Shown here: positions 27,101 to 40,691 of the stretch, one piece after another
Layout: every line of letters starts with the position of its first letter
How positions within the stretch are numbered: the stretch's first letter is position 1
Source: Cyanoderma ruficeps
Lineage: Eukaryota; Chordata; Aves; Passeriformes; Timaliidae
DNA length: 64,000 nt
Direction: 5' to 3'
NCBI GenBank assembly: GCA_008694505.1
Contig: VZDJ01000056.1
Location: forward strand, 6,684,119 to 6,748,118
The notes under the pieces: model-generated
The model's database searches: none
Told to the model about the DNA's origin: nothing
Seen by the model: only the letters and a program-made list of their open reading frames with translations
Program-made: the position numbers and the translations under genes

Positions 27101-30100
27101 GTGGGCAAACAAATGGTTTAACTCAGATTTGCACAGTGTTTGCTGACTTGTGTGGGCTCCAGGATCCAACTCAGCTTTATCATTTCAGGCAAACATATTT
27201 CTGACTGACACGGAGGTAATTACAGCAGCTCGATTTTATTAGACTGATGACAGATTAAAGGCCAGGATCTCAACCAGCAGAAACTGGTGTTGCTACCCTG
27301 AAGTCCATGGTGCTGTGCTGATCTATGCCAGCTGCAAGTGTGGCCCCAAGTCTTTTACATTGTTTTGTGCCCTCTTATATAACAAGATTTCAAAAATAAA
27401 ATGTTTTCAAGCCTGCATGTGTGGTCCCTAATTTACTTGCCTAGTGTAGGACTCAATAACATTCTTGAATTCAGTTTCCACTTCAAATTGTCTGCACCAC
27501 CAAATCATTCACGTCGTTAAAACAACATAACTGAACTTAAGAGGAACCTTTTCATCCCTTTACAATGAATAGAAAAACAAAAAGTAACATCTTAATTTTC
27601 TGGGACCTCTATAGCCCAGTGGACCTGGACTGTCTGTCCCTTATCCTCAACTGAAACTGTTCAGAATGTGTCTCCTTTCTATCTTGCACCCCAATCATGT
27701 GAATTATCTATAGGCTGAAGTGGTGCTGATTTCTATCAAGGCAAAATACAGAAGCAAAAAGCTCAGATCCCAGATCCACTCCCACAAGCCTTATTTAAAA
27801 AGCATCCCAATATAAGCACCGCAATCTCAATGACTGAAAGCCACCAATGGGGATCTTCAAGCCAACATTATCTCAGGGGAGAACTGGCATTCTTAATCCT
27901 GGGGAAGATCCTGAATTAAAGGGAAGCCTCACCTAAAATGCTGTTCCATACTGGATCTTGTGGCCCATCACTTTGTGTTCACGAGAAGCTTTTCTCATTA
28001 CCCATATACCAAAGTTCATTCTTTCTCTGGGTGACAGTAAGATGCCCAGTTATGTGTCAGAGAGTCCAGAGACTCCCCCAGCCTGTCCCCAGAGGGGCAG
28101 GTGACCTGGATGTGCAGGGATAAAGGCAAAGGGGCCTTTTACGTCAGGTGGGCCCATGGCTGTTATTATAACCAGGGACATTAGCAAATCTCATCAAGCA
28201 CTCATCCGACCTCATGCCAGAGGGGAGCTGCATTTGCCCTCATCAGGGAAAGAAAAGAGGATAAAAATCCATTAAAATGAACCAGCTGTAAGAGACCATT
28301 GAGACCATCCCATTTATTTGAAGTAGACTTTATATCACAAAACATTTCAAGTGCTTTCCGATGTTTGGTCTATTTTTAAAGACTTTCAGTTAGTCATAGA
28401 TGAACCTCAAAATATTCAGTGGCTTGATATGAATAAATATGCTTATCCAAGCCTGTGACCTGACATTAAAAGAAGCTGCAGTGATTTATGCCAGCTGAGG
28501 AGGTTAAACTAGGAGACAGCCTCTCTTGTGATGCAGGAGGAATTTTTCCTGTTACAACTCTAGAACAATCCAAAAGGAGGAATCTTTGCCACATGAAAAC
28601 ACCGCTGCTATAATTCAGTCTGATCTCTCTAGACAAGCAAAGAATGTTTCACCCACTGATACCTCCATCATGGCTGTAACTTCCACTTAAACAACACAGT
28701 ACCTTTTAAGATGATATTTAAAGCATGTGGATGCCTCAAAGACTGAAAGAATCCAACCCCATTCCTTCACAAGTTTGTCAGGACCTAGTTTGTATGTAGC
28801 AATGCTATAAAACAAAACCAAGATACTTAATTGTTTCAAGAGAGGCAAGGGGAGTCTGTGTTTGCTCCTTTAGATCTCTAGATTGTGTATTGCAAATTCC
28901 TATTTACAAGGCTTAGAAATATTTCCAGAGTGAGGAGTGCTGTCCTGAGGGGTCAGTGCAGCAGTTCTTTACGCAAACAACCACATGTACACCTCAAAGA
29001 AGCATTTCCCATCAAACTAGCAACACAACAAATCAGCAAATTAAAGCCCAAGTGATGAGCACACTTTAAAAATTAAGTGACTGATTAAGCCCCAAGCCAG
29101 AGGATGCTCATCTCCTGGAACAACTCAGGAAATTTGGTAGCAAGTGGCTTAAACTGAACTGTCAGGCTGGTGAGTGTCCCCTACTCAGCAACACCAGAGC
29201 TGAAAGTGATTCTCCTCCCAAAGCTTCATCCGCAGCCACAATAAAGCAACAAAGCCCTGACCCAATGCTCAGCACTGAATCAACGGGACCAAGTCACAGG
29301 CAAGTGCTCTCTGTCATACCCACAAAACACAACTTCTCAAACTCCACAACCAGAATTCAGACAATTTACAGCTGGAAAACTCATACCTGGAATGCATCAG
29401 GACTGTAAAGCCAACATTTTCCCCTTGGTTCTCCACATAAAACCATTTGTAAGGCCACTGGAAAAATACTAAAGGCTAAAATTGCAGTTCTGTTCCTTCC
29501 AAAACAAGTTTCCACAAGCTCTCCATAGATATTCCATTTTCAGTATCCCCTGCCCAACAAAAGACAGGTTTAAAACACCAAAAAGACACCTGCCTGCATT
29601 AAAAATTAACTACTTGTAGACCTACATACAAATTAACTATTTTTTTTGGCAAAAGCGGGAGTTATGGCCACAGTTCTGTAACTTGCAAATGTTTTAACTG
29701 ATTGGGGTCATATTTAGTTGAACATTTTTATTTGGGCTTACACATAAATAACACAAATTTTACAGGAACTTCTAAAGATTTCCACAGCAGAAGAATTCTG
29801 CAAAGTTTGGCAACTAGTTAGCCTACCAAATAATTTCTTTGGTTTTTTTTAATTCTGTATTATAAAAATAACAGTTTTATGATCATTTAAATCATTATCA
29901 TGTGGCTGACAATATGAATACTGAGCTATATATTGCAGTGCATTAATTTCTTCCAGCTGGGTGATGGACAGAGCTGTTTGCTGTTTGATGTTGCCACATC
30001 TGATATTGAAAAGAAAAAAAATAAATGGTGAGCATGAACAACTTGGCCTAATGCATTGGTAAGCAGATTCCCCCCCAAAATGCTCTGCCTCTGTCGATTT

Positions 30101-31335
30101 TGAGAATTAATGCATTGACTTCCACAGTTTTTTCTTTCCATGATTTTGATGATCCCACCATGGTGACAATGTCATGAGTTTGAGCTTCTCGTTTTGTGCA
30201 TGCAGGTGGGCATTCACTGGCAGTAAGGTCTGAGTACTGAGAACACCCCATGACATTTTCAGCAAGATCTCGCCCTGCACTTTGAACGTTGCTGCAAAAA
30301 AAATTTGCCTATTTTCTAGTTTTCATGACTTTTTCAGTTTATTAGTCAAATCCTTCAAACATTCCAGCATTCTGATGATCAGGAAATACATCAGCAAGGC
30401 TGAGTGCACATGGGCAGACAAATGAGGCATTATTTTCTGTCCTCTTTTTAACTGCAGTATTACAGTCTTGACTCACTCTGGTATCATTTTTGCTTCCCAG
30501 TTTCCAAGTAAGCCATTAGACTATCTAATATGGCTTGTTATTTAGAAAAGCCAATTTAGGTGATGATTAGCTTCTGAATCTATTGTAAAAAACATAAAAA
30601 GCACATAGGCATGATTCAAATGTGAAGTCCCATTTTGCTATTAAACCACTCAGCTTCCATTTGACAGCACAAAACTCAGCGACAAAAATTAGCATTTATC
30701 TATAATTATACACATGTATTTACCAAAAAATAAATATTGTGAAAGATATTTTCTGGGAAAACAATCTTGAGACAAAACAATGAAGCATTCATATCAGCCT
30801 CTGCCTTGTTCAAAGTAGGTATAAATGGTATTTTGAGGTAAAATTCCTAGGCAAATGGCATATAGCACAGCTGCTTTAGAATTTGCAGGCTTCTTTTTCT
30901 GAGAGAGCTCTCAGTCCTTTCATCTCAGCAAACAGACAAACATTTGAACTTAATGGCCATGAAAATGATGTGGCCAGAAGCATCTACACTGCTGAGAACT
31001 CGATGTTACATTGCCTAAGCAACTCTGAGTCCCAAAGACACAAGTGGCACTCGCAGCCATGGCTGGCTTTACTTTATTCTATTTTTGACCAGCCCTTCTT
31101 TTGTTTCAGTTTGCTTTTCTTTCTTTTTATACATTTCCAGTGGCACACAAAGCTTCTATGCAGCCTCAACACAGGCCTGGTTTTCGTATGACACTCTACA
31201 GTGGAACAGTCCTTTTTAATTTTAGCTTTAACAATGAAAGTCAGATTTCCAAAGCTGCATCTACAACACAATATTTTGCCAAGTGAATATATTTTTTCCC
31301 CTTCCTTCTAAAGGCAGCACCATAAAAGCTGCATT
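24131..31335. other. Long quiet intronic stretch
   Basis: Over 7 kb in which I recognise no gene, exon or transposon. T homopolymers occur at about 24411-24423 and 26024-26040, and short A runs near 25243 and 25450. Frames are short and non-protein-like. Confidence 0.5.
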
Positions 31336-31455
31336 TTTATAATTACATAGTGCTTTTCATCCAACAGTCCCAAAGAGCTTTAAAATAGGAGCGTATCATT
31401 AGCCTCAACTTACAATGGGAGAAAATAAGGCAGAGAGGGATAAATCCGTGCCATT
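31336..31455 (-). mobile_element. Degraded MIR-like SINE remnant
   Basis: The plus strand has CATAGTGCTTTTCATCC, CCCAAAGAGCTTTAAAAT, GTATCATTAGCC and a decayed ACAATGGGAGAAAATAAGGC followed by AGAGAGGG. Together these resemble the 'cacttt...cattatccccattttacagatgaggaaactgagg' portion of MIR-type SINEs in complement, heavily mutated. Family assignment is uncertain. Confidence 0.45.
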
Positions 31456-31485
31456 ATTTGCATTTTTGGGGGAGCATGAGGAGCT

Positions 31486-31580
31486 GTAATTAGATATTAG
31501 GAGCAAGTTCTTTGCAGAAGGGGTAGTCAGACCTTGGAACAGGCTGCCTAGGGAAGTGATGGAATCACCACACCTGGAAG
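31486..31580 (+). mobile_element. CR1 LINE fragment, forward orientation, 3'-truncated
   Basis: Typical CR1 words in order: TTAGATATTAGGAGCAAGTT, TTTGCAGAAGGGGTAGTCAG, CCTTGGAACAGGCTGCC, GGAAGTGATGGAATCACC and CCTGGAAGTG. The match fades after about 31580, so the terminal part that CR1 copies normally retain is missing or unrecognisable. The copy is old and inactive. Confidence 0.88.
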
Positions 31581-34500
31581 TGTGGTGAAGGTTCTGTGCA
31601 CTGACCACTGCACAGGGGACACGACTGCCCTGGGGGCCCAGCACAGCCCGATGATGCACTGGGAAAACCAAAAATCTCCCAGAGAATTGACTGATGGCAG
31701 CTGGGCAAAAAAACCTACTGTAAGTATAGTGCTGCCTTTCTTCTCCTGCACTGCCACCTTTGTGAGGGAGATTAGAGATCAGCAATTAAAGCAGCCAGGC
31801 ACCGTCCACAAATAACTTGCCATGGCTGTTGTTACTGGGGGTCAGCTGCAGAATGTTGAGAAGTTAGACTGATAAATTTAATATCAGGTGGCATTTAAGC
31901 TGCTGACAGCCTTTTAAACCCACTGTGCTGTAGGATGCTGGCACTTAATTACTGAGATGGTATCAGACCTCACAGCCTGCACAGTGTGGGATGTATGGGC
32001 TTGCAAGCAGAGCCCAACAGACCTTTTCTGATAAAACTTTAAGCTAGAGAAGCTTTGAATACAGGAATCGTTTCAGTCCTACTGCTGCACATAGTTTGGG
32101 CAGTCTGTAGCTGTGTAAAACAGCAGCAGAGACCAAAGGACCATCCACACCAGCTCCTGCAGCATTCTTCCAGAAACCAGGATTATTCCTTGCTGTTGCT
32201 TCATGTAGTATTTTGAAATTTATCTTTTTTTTTTTAAACCCTCTTTTTCTTGCAATGCAGCCAACACCTAGCAAAATAGTTCCTCAGAGGGCAAAAACAA
32301 TTGTCAGGATTGAGATAAACTGTGGAAGGATATGCGGAAGGTCAACCATTGCACCCAGCCAAAACATGCTCCTGTTAACAGAGCTTGTGGACAGGTCATT
32401 TTCTCAATCCTCACTTTTTTTTCTTTCTTCTTTTTTGATAGATGAGCCTGTAGCATGCAGAGATGAAGGTGGCCAATGTCAAAGACAGAAGGCTCCCAGA
32501 GAATACACAGAGAACCACCAGCTCAGACCAATATTAAACCAATACCTGTTGGCCCACTGCTCGGGTGTGGACCAGACCATCAGTTCCCAGCACTCACTGC
32601 CAGCCCTCGCTGCACAAGGAAGGGGTTTGGCAAACCTCACTGCTACAAATCACAGAACCAAAACTGGCAGTCTCTGAGCACCTCTGCTTCTTATTGCCTG
32701 GATGCATCCAAATAAAATCAGAGCAAGTCAAACTGGGACAAAACGTATGAGTCAAGGGAGAAAAAGCAGAAGGTTTTAACCCAACCACGTTTTCTATTTC
32801 AGTGAGGAGAGACCACAAGTTCTTGAAGTACACTGAATACTGTCTGTAGGAAGAAGTCCAAGTACCATGGGGATGGTCAGCAATACAAAATAACTAGACT
32901 ACAAAAATTAATAGTGTCAGGCTTATTTGAATGTGTAGTTGTAAAAAGCATTTAAAAGAAGGGACTCCTGAGGGAAAACTATCAAAAAATATGTAATTAG
33001 ATATGAGGCCATGAAAGACATCAAAGGAGTTTAAGATTTCTTCCCCTCCACCCAAGACTATCCAAGGACTATAGTTTCAAAGCACAGGTGCAATTGTTGG
33101 TTCAGGTGCTGGTCACAGCCCCAAGTTTTGTTGCTGTGACAGTACCACAGACCTCATGTGGCACCAGCAAGGGCAGCTGCTGACCACCAAATGCCAAACA
33201 GAAATATTTAAAAATACGTTGCAGACAGATAACCAGAAGAAATCAAGTTACTACTTGCCATGCAACAGCTACAGAGCACCCCAGTACTCAAGCAGAAGTC
33301 AAGCTTTTAAATAGCAGAAGTTTTAAGATTTTCAGCTAACGCCTTTCATTTTGCCTTTGCTCAGGGCAAGGAGTACAGACGTGGCTCCAGTGGCTCATCA
33401 AGCCATTCCAGCCCAAGCACTTTGCTGTGCAAAGATACCCTTATTTTCTGCCACTGTTTGTTTTGATAAACCCACTCTGTATCAGAGGTGTTGATGTTTG
33501 GAACATTGGAGGAGTTTGAAGAGCAAACTTGTTAAGGTCTATGAATATGGAGAGGAACTGAGTAAATTTGATACACTGGAAAAAGGAGAAAAGGGATGAG
33601 AGAACAGCCACCACAAAACCTCATTATGAAAGCACCCACGAGAGCCATTGGTTTGCACTGTAACTATATAGAGATTTTTTGTTATAGTGGAGATAGCTGA
33701 AATAGTGTTTAGTGCAGTGGGACACGCTTTAACTTTACAAAGAATGTTACAACAAGCAACTATTTAATAAGGCTGCTGGAGGATGAGGCCAGCAGGTAAT
33801 TCACCAGGAGTGAGCCACTTTTAAATATTTCACTGAAAGAACACATTGAGATAATAATATCTCATTTATCAGCTTGCCCTTCAAGATGCTATAGCTCTAA
33901 TATCTCTTTTACAGTGAAGCAGACCTTTTATTAGGGAAAGGTCCTTCAATTAAAAGACCTCCCCATGGTGCCAGTGGGCCATTTGCAGCTAGAGATGCAA
34001 AGAGTTCTACGTATGAAAGCAACTTTTGGGCAGCGTTCAAATGTCCCTTTGCTTGAAAGTGCAAGCTTTGTATGAATCAGATACAGCCAGCAGCACCTGA
34101 AAAGCTGTTTCACACACTCCATTATCAGCTTCTGCTTTCAGAGACTCCCATTTCCATTTCCCAAACTTTAAATACTGTGGGTAACATCTCCCACAGTTGT
34201 TCTCTGACCGTCCTTAAGAGCTTCAGGGCAGGGCTTTGGGAGGAAGGTAGAACCCTGAAATTTTGGAGTGTTGCTTTGCTCCTCCCTGCCTTTTAAAAAA
34301 CATTACAACAGTAAACAAGAAAACCAATTACTGCTAAAATACAGTCTCCCAAATACAGCACTTCTGAGCTACCAAATCCTGCAGTTCAGGTTGCTCAGAC
34401 TGATTAGTTTCTCTTTATTCCTGTAGGTATTTCTCAAGAACTCTTCCATCCTTAAGTCAGACCTTATTTTCCTTATAAAACCCATTTCTGGCTTCACTTA

Positions 34501-36959
34501 GGGAGCAGCAGAGAGTAACAAATGAGGCAGAGGGTTATCAGTAGGAGCAAGCAAGACTGAGCAAGAGGAAAGTTCCTATGTTACACATCTATTTGACAAG
34601 GATTGCCCAGATAATGGCAAATATTATGTGTAAAATGTTCAAGTTATGGCAGCATCCATTCCTAACCTTGGAACCTCAAATTCTCCACAGGGGCATGTGG
34701 AGAATCAGGCAGAGTCTGAGCTAGGGAAATGCCTCATAGATGGTGCCCTAGAAGGAATGCCTCAAAACACAGGCCTAGCAATACAAAGCTGAATTTTCCA
34801 AAAAGCCTTCTGTTGGTATAACAAGCTCCCTAGTGCAGCTAATGGTGACTTTTCCATTTCCTCTGATACAATTTGGAAATTCAAGTCAATCATGCTCAGC
34901 TTGTTAGAGTTTCCTAGAATTGCTGTGAATCCAGCAATATTCATTCAGTTGTGTTATGGTACATTATTTTAGTTAGGCTGGCGAAGCTCCACGGGTTAGT
35001 TTCTCTCCATCTCTTTTCTGGGGATCCTATTACCCAAACACTGAAACAGAAACTCTGTAGCTCAGTGTACTGAATGGACATCTTCATCTCTGGAGAAGGA
35101 ATGGGGTTTGATTCCCCACGCGATGAACTCGCTGATACTGTAACACAGAACAGCTCAAAAATCAAACTGCTCTGCCTTGGAGAAGCAAAAGGAAGATGAA
35201 TAGAGGTCACTAATATTTAGTCACCAAGACCTTTATAAAAGTCAGAATACTTAGACTGCAATGACCCAGAAAGGCCAGTGAACTAATAAAACAATAGCAT
35301 CCGTGAAGTATGAGAAAGAGGAAAATGGAAAAAAATTGAAAAGGGTCCATCCAATCAAACGGTAACTGAAGGAGCTGATAAGGGGAATTAAATGCTCTGT
35401 GTCGTACCCTAATAACCCAAAGAAAATCTGAAACTTCAAATAATGAGAACAGCAGGGCTCAACCTTCATGTCCCCCAAATCACATGTAACTAAAGATGAG
35501 TTCTTTCTAATGGGTAAGCAGCTGCATAACTCGCTAGATTTATCATCAAGCTCAAGTGCTCATATTCTAGCCTCACTGTGGCTTTCTAAACCCTCTCCAG
35601 CTTCCCAGTGGTTTGTCACTGTGAGAATACTTTCTGGGACATTCATCTCCTTCACAAAACATCATCTCATCAGCAGGTAATGTGTGACATCCTCCCTGAC
35701 AGTCCCAGGAGTGAGGGGAAGGATTTAATGAGCACAGACTCTGAATCACTTCCTGATTAGGACTCAAAATGAGTTGACTTCATCTTCACCAGGAAAAAAT
35801 AAATAAATTCAAGTCTTGAAGAAGAAAAGGCAAAGGACAGTTTTAACTCATGCATCTAAATGTAGTAAACCCTTGATTTCCCATAAGAGTTTAGGATGAC
35901 AGATTATCACACGGTAAAATATTGCCTTGTCAACACCAGGACATTTGTCCACTAAACCACATTCAATACACATCTTTAACCAGCACTGCATACTCTGCTA
36001 CAGCCCATTCCCAGCTTCTGCTGCTGAAAAGAACTTGGATCCCTCAGCCTAAGCCTCAAGGGATGTCTTGGTCCATGCAAGAAACAGAGGAAGAGATTTT
36101 CTTTCCCCCCCAGTCACATCCCCACTCTTACCGAGGGCTTGCATTGTGGTGCTGAATTGTCAGCTTGCCACCACAGCAATGACACACTGCTCATCACCGG
36201 GCACTGCTGACACAACTGCATTTCCAACAGCACCTTCTACATGACTATTATTCAGCTGCTCCCCATTCATTTAAATTAGCAAAAAAATCAACACCAAAGA
36301 GTTCTCAATGTGAGCAATAAACCTACCAAAGCCTTCCAGAAAGCCTGTGCCCAAAGAAGATGCAAGCACAAAGGGGGGAAAAAGGAGCAGATCTACTTTT
36401 TCTCCCATTATATCACAATCTCAGTCACAGAGTTCTTTCAGAGCTTTTACTTTTTGTGTGCCTCACTCACATCTTCATATGCATTAACAGCCAGTGTTGT
36501 ACCCTGATGAAAACAGAACACATAAAAAAGTCCCCCACAAACAAACTGCAATTTCCAATCTGCAATGGATTGAGTGTTCCCTCAGGCAAATGAAGAAGGT
36601 GATAACACTACAGATTCCAGCTGGGACACCACCTCTGTTTAGGCAGGCAAAGGAATAAGCTATTTTCTATATGGTGAGTGATATCCACAGTCATATTCCA
36701 ATTGCTGACAGAATGACATTATTCATCTAGCAGGGTTTTTTTTCCCCTATTTCAATATGAAACATTTTCAGAAAATATATATAATAAAGTCATTTAGGCA
36801 CAGCTCACTTAGGGCTGACTTGACACAAATTTATTGGGTAATTGCCTCATTGACCTCGAACTGCTGGGTCAACTATTTTTCTTCTTGGGTTTCATTTTCT
36901 TAATGAATCCTTTGAAAATCTATTTAGAAGGGGAAAAAAAATTCAATCTCTTCCAAGGA
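31581..36959. other. Intronic stretch, nothing recognised
   Basis: No exon, TE or notable repeat was seen in 5 kb. The plus-strand frame at 32213-32677 (154 codons) is not protein-like and opens in a T-run. Confidence 0.5.
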
Positions 36960-37200
36960 AAAGAGTGGGCGTTCATGACATTTTACATCAACTAAATATT
37001 ACACAGCGTTTAAGAAAAAGTTTGACTTTGGTTATCATGGACTCTCCCGTTCATGACATTTTGATGTTCGGAGTTAAAAGCAAGTGTAAGTTTTTGTATT
37101 TGTATTTCACACGCACCAGGTATATACATCCCATGCAACCATGTCAATATAGGCCATATGGATATTAACATATTTATGCAAATATGCTAATCTGACTATA
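36960..37200. promoter_or_regulatory. Candidate enhancer with direct repeat and abutting octamer sites
   Basis: Complex sequence holding an exact 15-base direct repeat CGTTCATGACATTTT (36970-36984 and 37048-37062). It is followed by ATGCAAAT at 37176-37183 and immediately ATGCTAAT at 37184-37191, two abutting POU-octamer-like words. Repeated sites plus paired octamers are a recognisable enhancer grammar. Conservation and activity are not tested. Confidence 0.4.
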
Positions 37201-40200
37201 AGGAGATACAGTGTCTGTCCATGGGTAAAATCAGTGGGGGTGGGGAGAATCAACCCGAGGTTAAACCATCACCCCCCTCCTTCCATAAGCTTTTTTACTA
37301 ACCCTGAAACATGCTCAAGTAATAATTTTGAGGTGACACTAACTGTCCCAAAGGAAAAGGGTTTGGGGTTTGTTTTTTTTTCCACCAGAACGGGATAGAT
37401 TTTGGCCAAGCCATCTTCCACAAGTAGGTCCAGCAATAAAAAAAAATAAAAAATCACTAGGATAAAAAATAGGAAAATACAGTAACTTTATTTTAGGGGA
37501 AGAATATTTACTTACAGCCATCACTGCCAGCTGCATCTCTAATATACGTGAAACTGCAATAGAAATTCTGTCCAATCTATGTGAATTTGGAAACTTGTTT
37601 TAAGCATGTCTTTTTTTCCACATTTGCCTACAGCTGAGATTCCTGAAGACATCCTGCACAGTCTGAGCCCGTACATGCCTCCAGATAGAGCTCAACAGAC
37701 CAAGAATATTTTTCCTACTTCTCCAGGTTTTGTTTTTCAAGTAGAAGAAACTCAACTCTCCTACTAAAGGATGAGGAAAAGGAACAGTAGGATATTTGAT
37801 CTGTTATTTTTCTAGCAGTCAGCTGGAATTCTACTGTATATGGCCAAGAGGAGGGGGGACAGAATCTTACTCATGTGTGCAGAACAGCAACAACAGCTCA
37901 GGATTAGCTGCAGACAGAAAGACCATACAGGATTAACACAGTGAACCAGTCATCATGCTCACCAGAATATTCAAGAGCAAAACATTCAGAGGATTTCAGG
38001 ACAGGATTTAGCAGAATTTGACTGAAAATAGCACCACATTTTGAATAAGCTTTACTGGACATCTCAGCACCCAGCACCTTTTGGCTGATGTGCATTGATT
38101 TTAGAAGCATTTCTTGTGCAACCAGGTAAAAACTTGGTGCACTGCAAAGGATGGAAAGCTGGCAGAAATGTGTCTGTACACAGCTCCAGAGTGCAGGCAG
38201 GAGCTTTCCCTGCAGCATGGGAACTTTTACACAACTGAAACTCAAGGCAAGTGTGGTCACTGTCAGATGCAGAGTCAGGAACCCAACACCATTCAATCAG
38301 CTTCTGCTGCTGAATTAATGGCTTCATTGTTGCTTTTTTGCTTTATGCAACACTGACTGCTATGACAACCTTACCTGTGCTAGGGGTTGTCAATAATGAC
38401 AAAAGGGATACTCTATGTTTCATATTTCAAGTTGGATTATCTGCATTAGAAAAGTGTATTGGAAAAAAAAAAGGGAGGAAAAAAGAAAGCTATTCAACAG
38501 AAAAAGGGTACTGCTGTTACTGCAAAACCTGGCTCTGCAACCCTTCAACAGCAGGGAGCTGAAGTGCTCCTGAACAGCTGCCTGTGCTCCTTCTCACAAG
38601 CATTACAGCAGTTTCCCTGAAGGAAGAGAAGCATCATTCTTGGATCTACATGGATCCATCATTGCTTCCATCTGACAGGACTTAGCAGTAGACAAGGAAG
38701 AGGGGAAACAAACTGGCAAAGGAGAAAACACTCCCAGTGCTTCTGCACCGCTGAGCACTTCCTGCTCTCCCCAGACCAAAGCTCCTCCCGGATACCCTTT
38801 CCCACACTGCAGAAGGAGCCACACAACAACAAGCAACAGGTTCACAGCCCAGCCCTTTGCTGAGCCAGCCCCTCTATCAGAGGAGCCCTTGGCACAGACT
38901 GCAGCCTCCCAGGCTGAGCCAGCCTTTGCATTTTTTGCTCATTTTTTTCCTTGGGCACTGCAGAGTAGAAAATAAGCATAATTAACATAAAGCTCAAGCT
39001 GCTGAACCCGGTAGCTCAATTTAAAAACAAGCTCCATACATTCATGCCATGTGGGTGTGCTCAAAGAAGTCTTATGAATTGTCTGTGCAAGCACTGCCTT
39101 AAATCTTTTTTGGCTGCCAATTCCAGCTGCTACCCTATAAACCATTCCCATTAACAGGCACATAGACCGATACCCAAGTAGCCAGAGCACAGCAAAGACA
39201 GAAAATAGATCCCAAGTGATATTGGTGTTGATGTTACCTAACCCAGCACACCCCACCAGTGCCTGCACAGTGCTCTCCAAGAGCCACTGGCACCCCCAAA
39301 TAGTCACCCCCACAGCTGGCCAGTCACTAACAGCCTTTATAATCTGCAGCCTTGGCCAGCCTTTGAGCAGACACATGACTTGTCCATATTACACATTCTT
39401 AGTTTATTTTTCGACACCTTTTTTGGCAATTTTCACAGCAGCACGTGATCAAAGGTGCACAACAATTCTAGTTCATGGCCAACTTGGCCATTCATCCACA
39501 GGAAAGGGATACACAGAAAGGCAGCTGCAAAATGTGAAGCTGTTGCAGCCACTGGTCAAAATAGGCTGATCACTCTTCATCACTATTAACCCACTGATAT
39601 GTAAAAATAAATAAGTAAAATAATTCAAGCCTTGCTTGCAAATTCCTCTGAAACTCCCAGCAAAAAAAAGCAAACCCTTCCCAGTGCAACAGCAGGCACA
39701 AATCACCAGCTAAGTTAGCTCTAAAGGCAAATATTCCATTTTCAGTGAGAGATGCAGTGGGCCATAATAGGAATAAGGAACAAAGACCCCTTTCATTCTG
39801 CTGACAAATACAGTATAGCATGTCACAAATCACAAGGCGAGCAGACAACACAATGACAGCAATTAAATGGGTGTATTTTTATTAAGAAATACATACAATA
39901 ATGACTGACTGTGTACACTCTCCCCCCTCCCCAACCCTTCAAGAATTACACTGGCAAACATGGCTGTGAGTGCTTAGGGATGTTACTTCTGTTAGACAGA
40001 AAACTATCTGAAAGGAAGAGTGCATGCAGCCAGTGCAGCAGGGTACACGCAAAAGCAGACATGGATGTTTTGTTTGGTTTTATGCATGTTGTACACCTTG
40101 TTTATTGCCATTCACACAGCTTTCCCAACTCATTCCCAATCGATGCATTTCGGGAGAAGCTGAAAAAAATGTGCCCCCTTTTTTTTAACTCTTTCGCTGC

Positions 40201-40380
40201 TGAATTCCAACTGAGACACCATTCTAGCCTCCCCCTTCCTTGCCCTGGTAACCCAGACCGCTCTCGGGAGATTCCCTTCCCAGCCCTCACACCTGTTTAT
40301 TTTGGGGGAATATTGGCAGGGGGAAAAAAAAGACCCCTCAGGCCCTGCTATGCCTTTAAGCTGTGACCAACCTCTCTGAG
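37201..40380. other. Intronic stretch leading to the CpG island
   Basis: AT-rich intron with an interrupted A-run at about 37437-37451. No gene was found. Frames at 37904-38296 and 38939-39376 (minus, up to 145 codons) have no family resemblance. Confidence 0.5.
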
Positions 40381-40555
40381 CCCGAACCCCCTTGGCTCAC
40401 CAGGGCCAGCACAGGGCACGGCTGCCCCGCACCTGGTCCAGGCGGTGACCCCGGGGCCGGTTCTCCTCCCGCTCTCCCCGCTGCCTTTCCAGCCGGGATG
40501 AGCGCATCCCTCGCGGGGTTCTCCTTCCTGCCCCCTCCCCGGCTGAGCCGCGGGA

Positions 40556-40668
40556 GAACAATGCGGGGACAGACATTTAGCAACACCTGCTGTATCGCAT
40601 TAATATGCACAGGGATGTATGGATGGGTGGTTTTTTTTTTCCCATCCAGCACTAAGACCGCATTGTTC
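40556..40668. repeat. 11-base inverted repeat bearing SOX-like words
   Basis: GAACAATGCGG at 40556-40566 and its exact complement CCGCATTGTTC at 40658-40668 are separated by 91 bases within the CpG island. Both contain AACAATG, a SOX-family binding word. A third, CATTGTTCGG at 40877-40886, shares the core in the same orientation as the second. Confidence 0.85.
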
Positions 40669-40671
40669 GGG

Positions 40672-40691
40672 GCGATCCATCAGTGGATCGC
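40672..40691. repeat. Perfect short hairpin in the CpG island
   Basis: Arms GCGATCCA (40672-40679) and TGGATCGC (40684-40691) are exact reverse complements around a TCAG loop. Just to the left, GGATGGG and CCCATCC (40621-40627, 40641-40647) form a second inverted pair around a T-run. They may be binding-site dyads rather than RNA structure. Confidence 0.85.
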
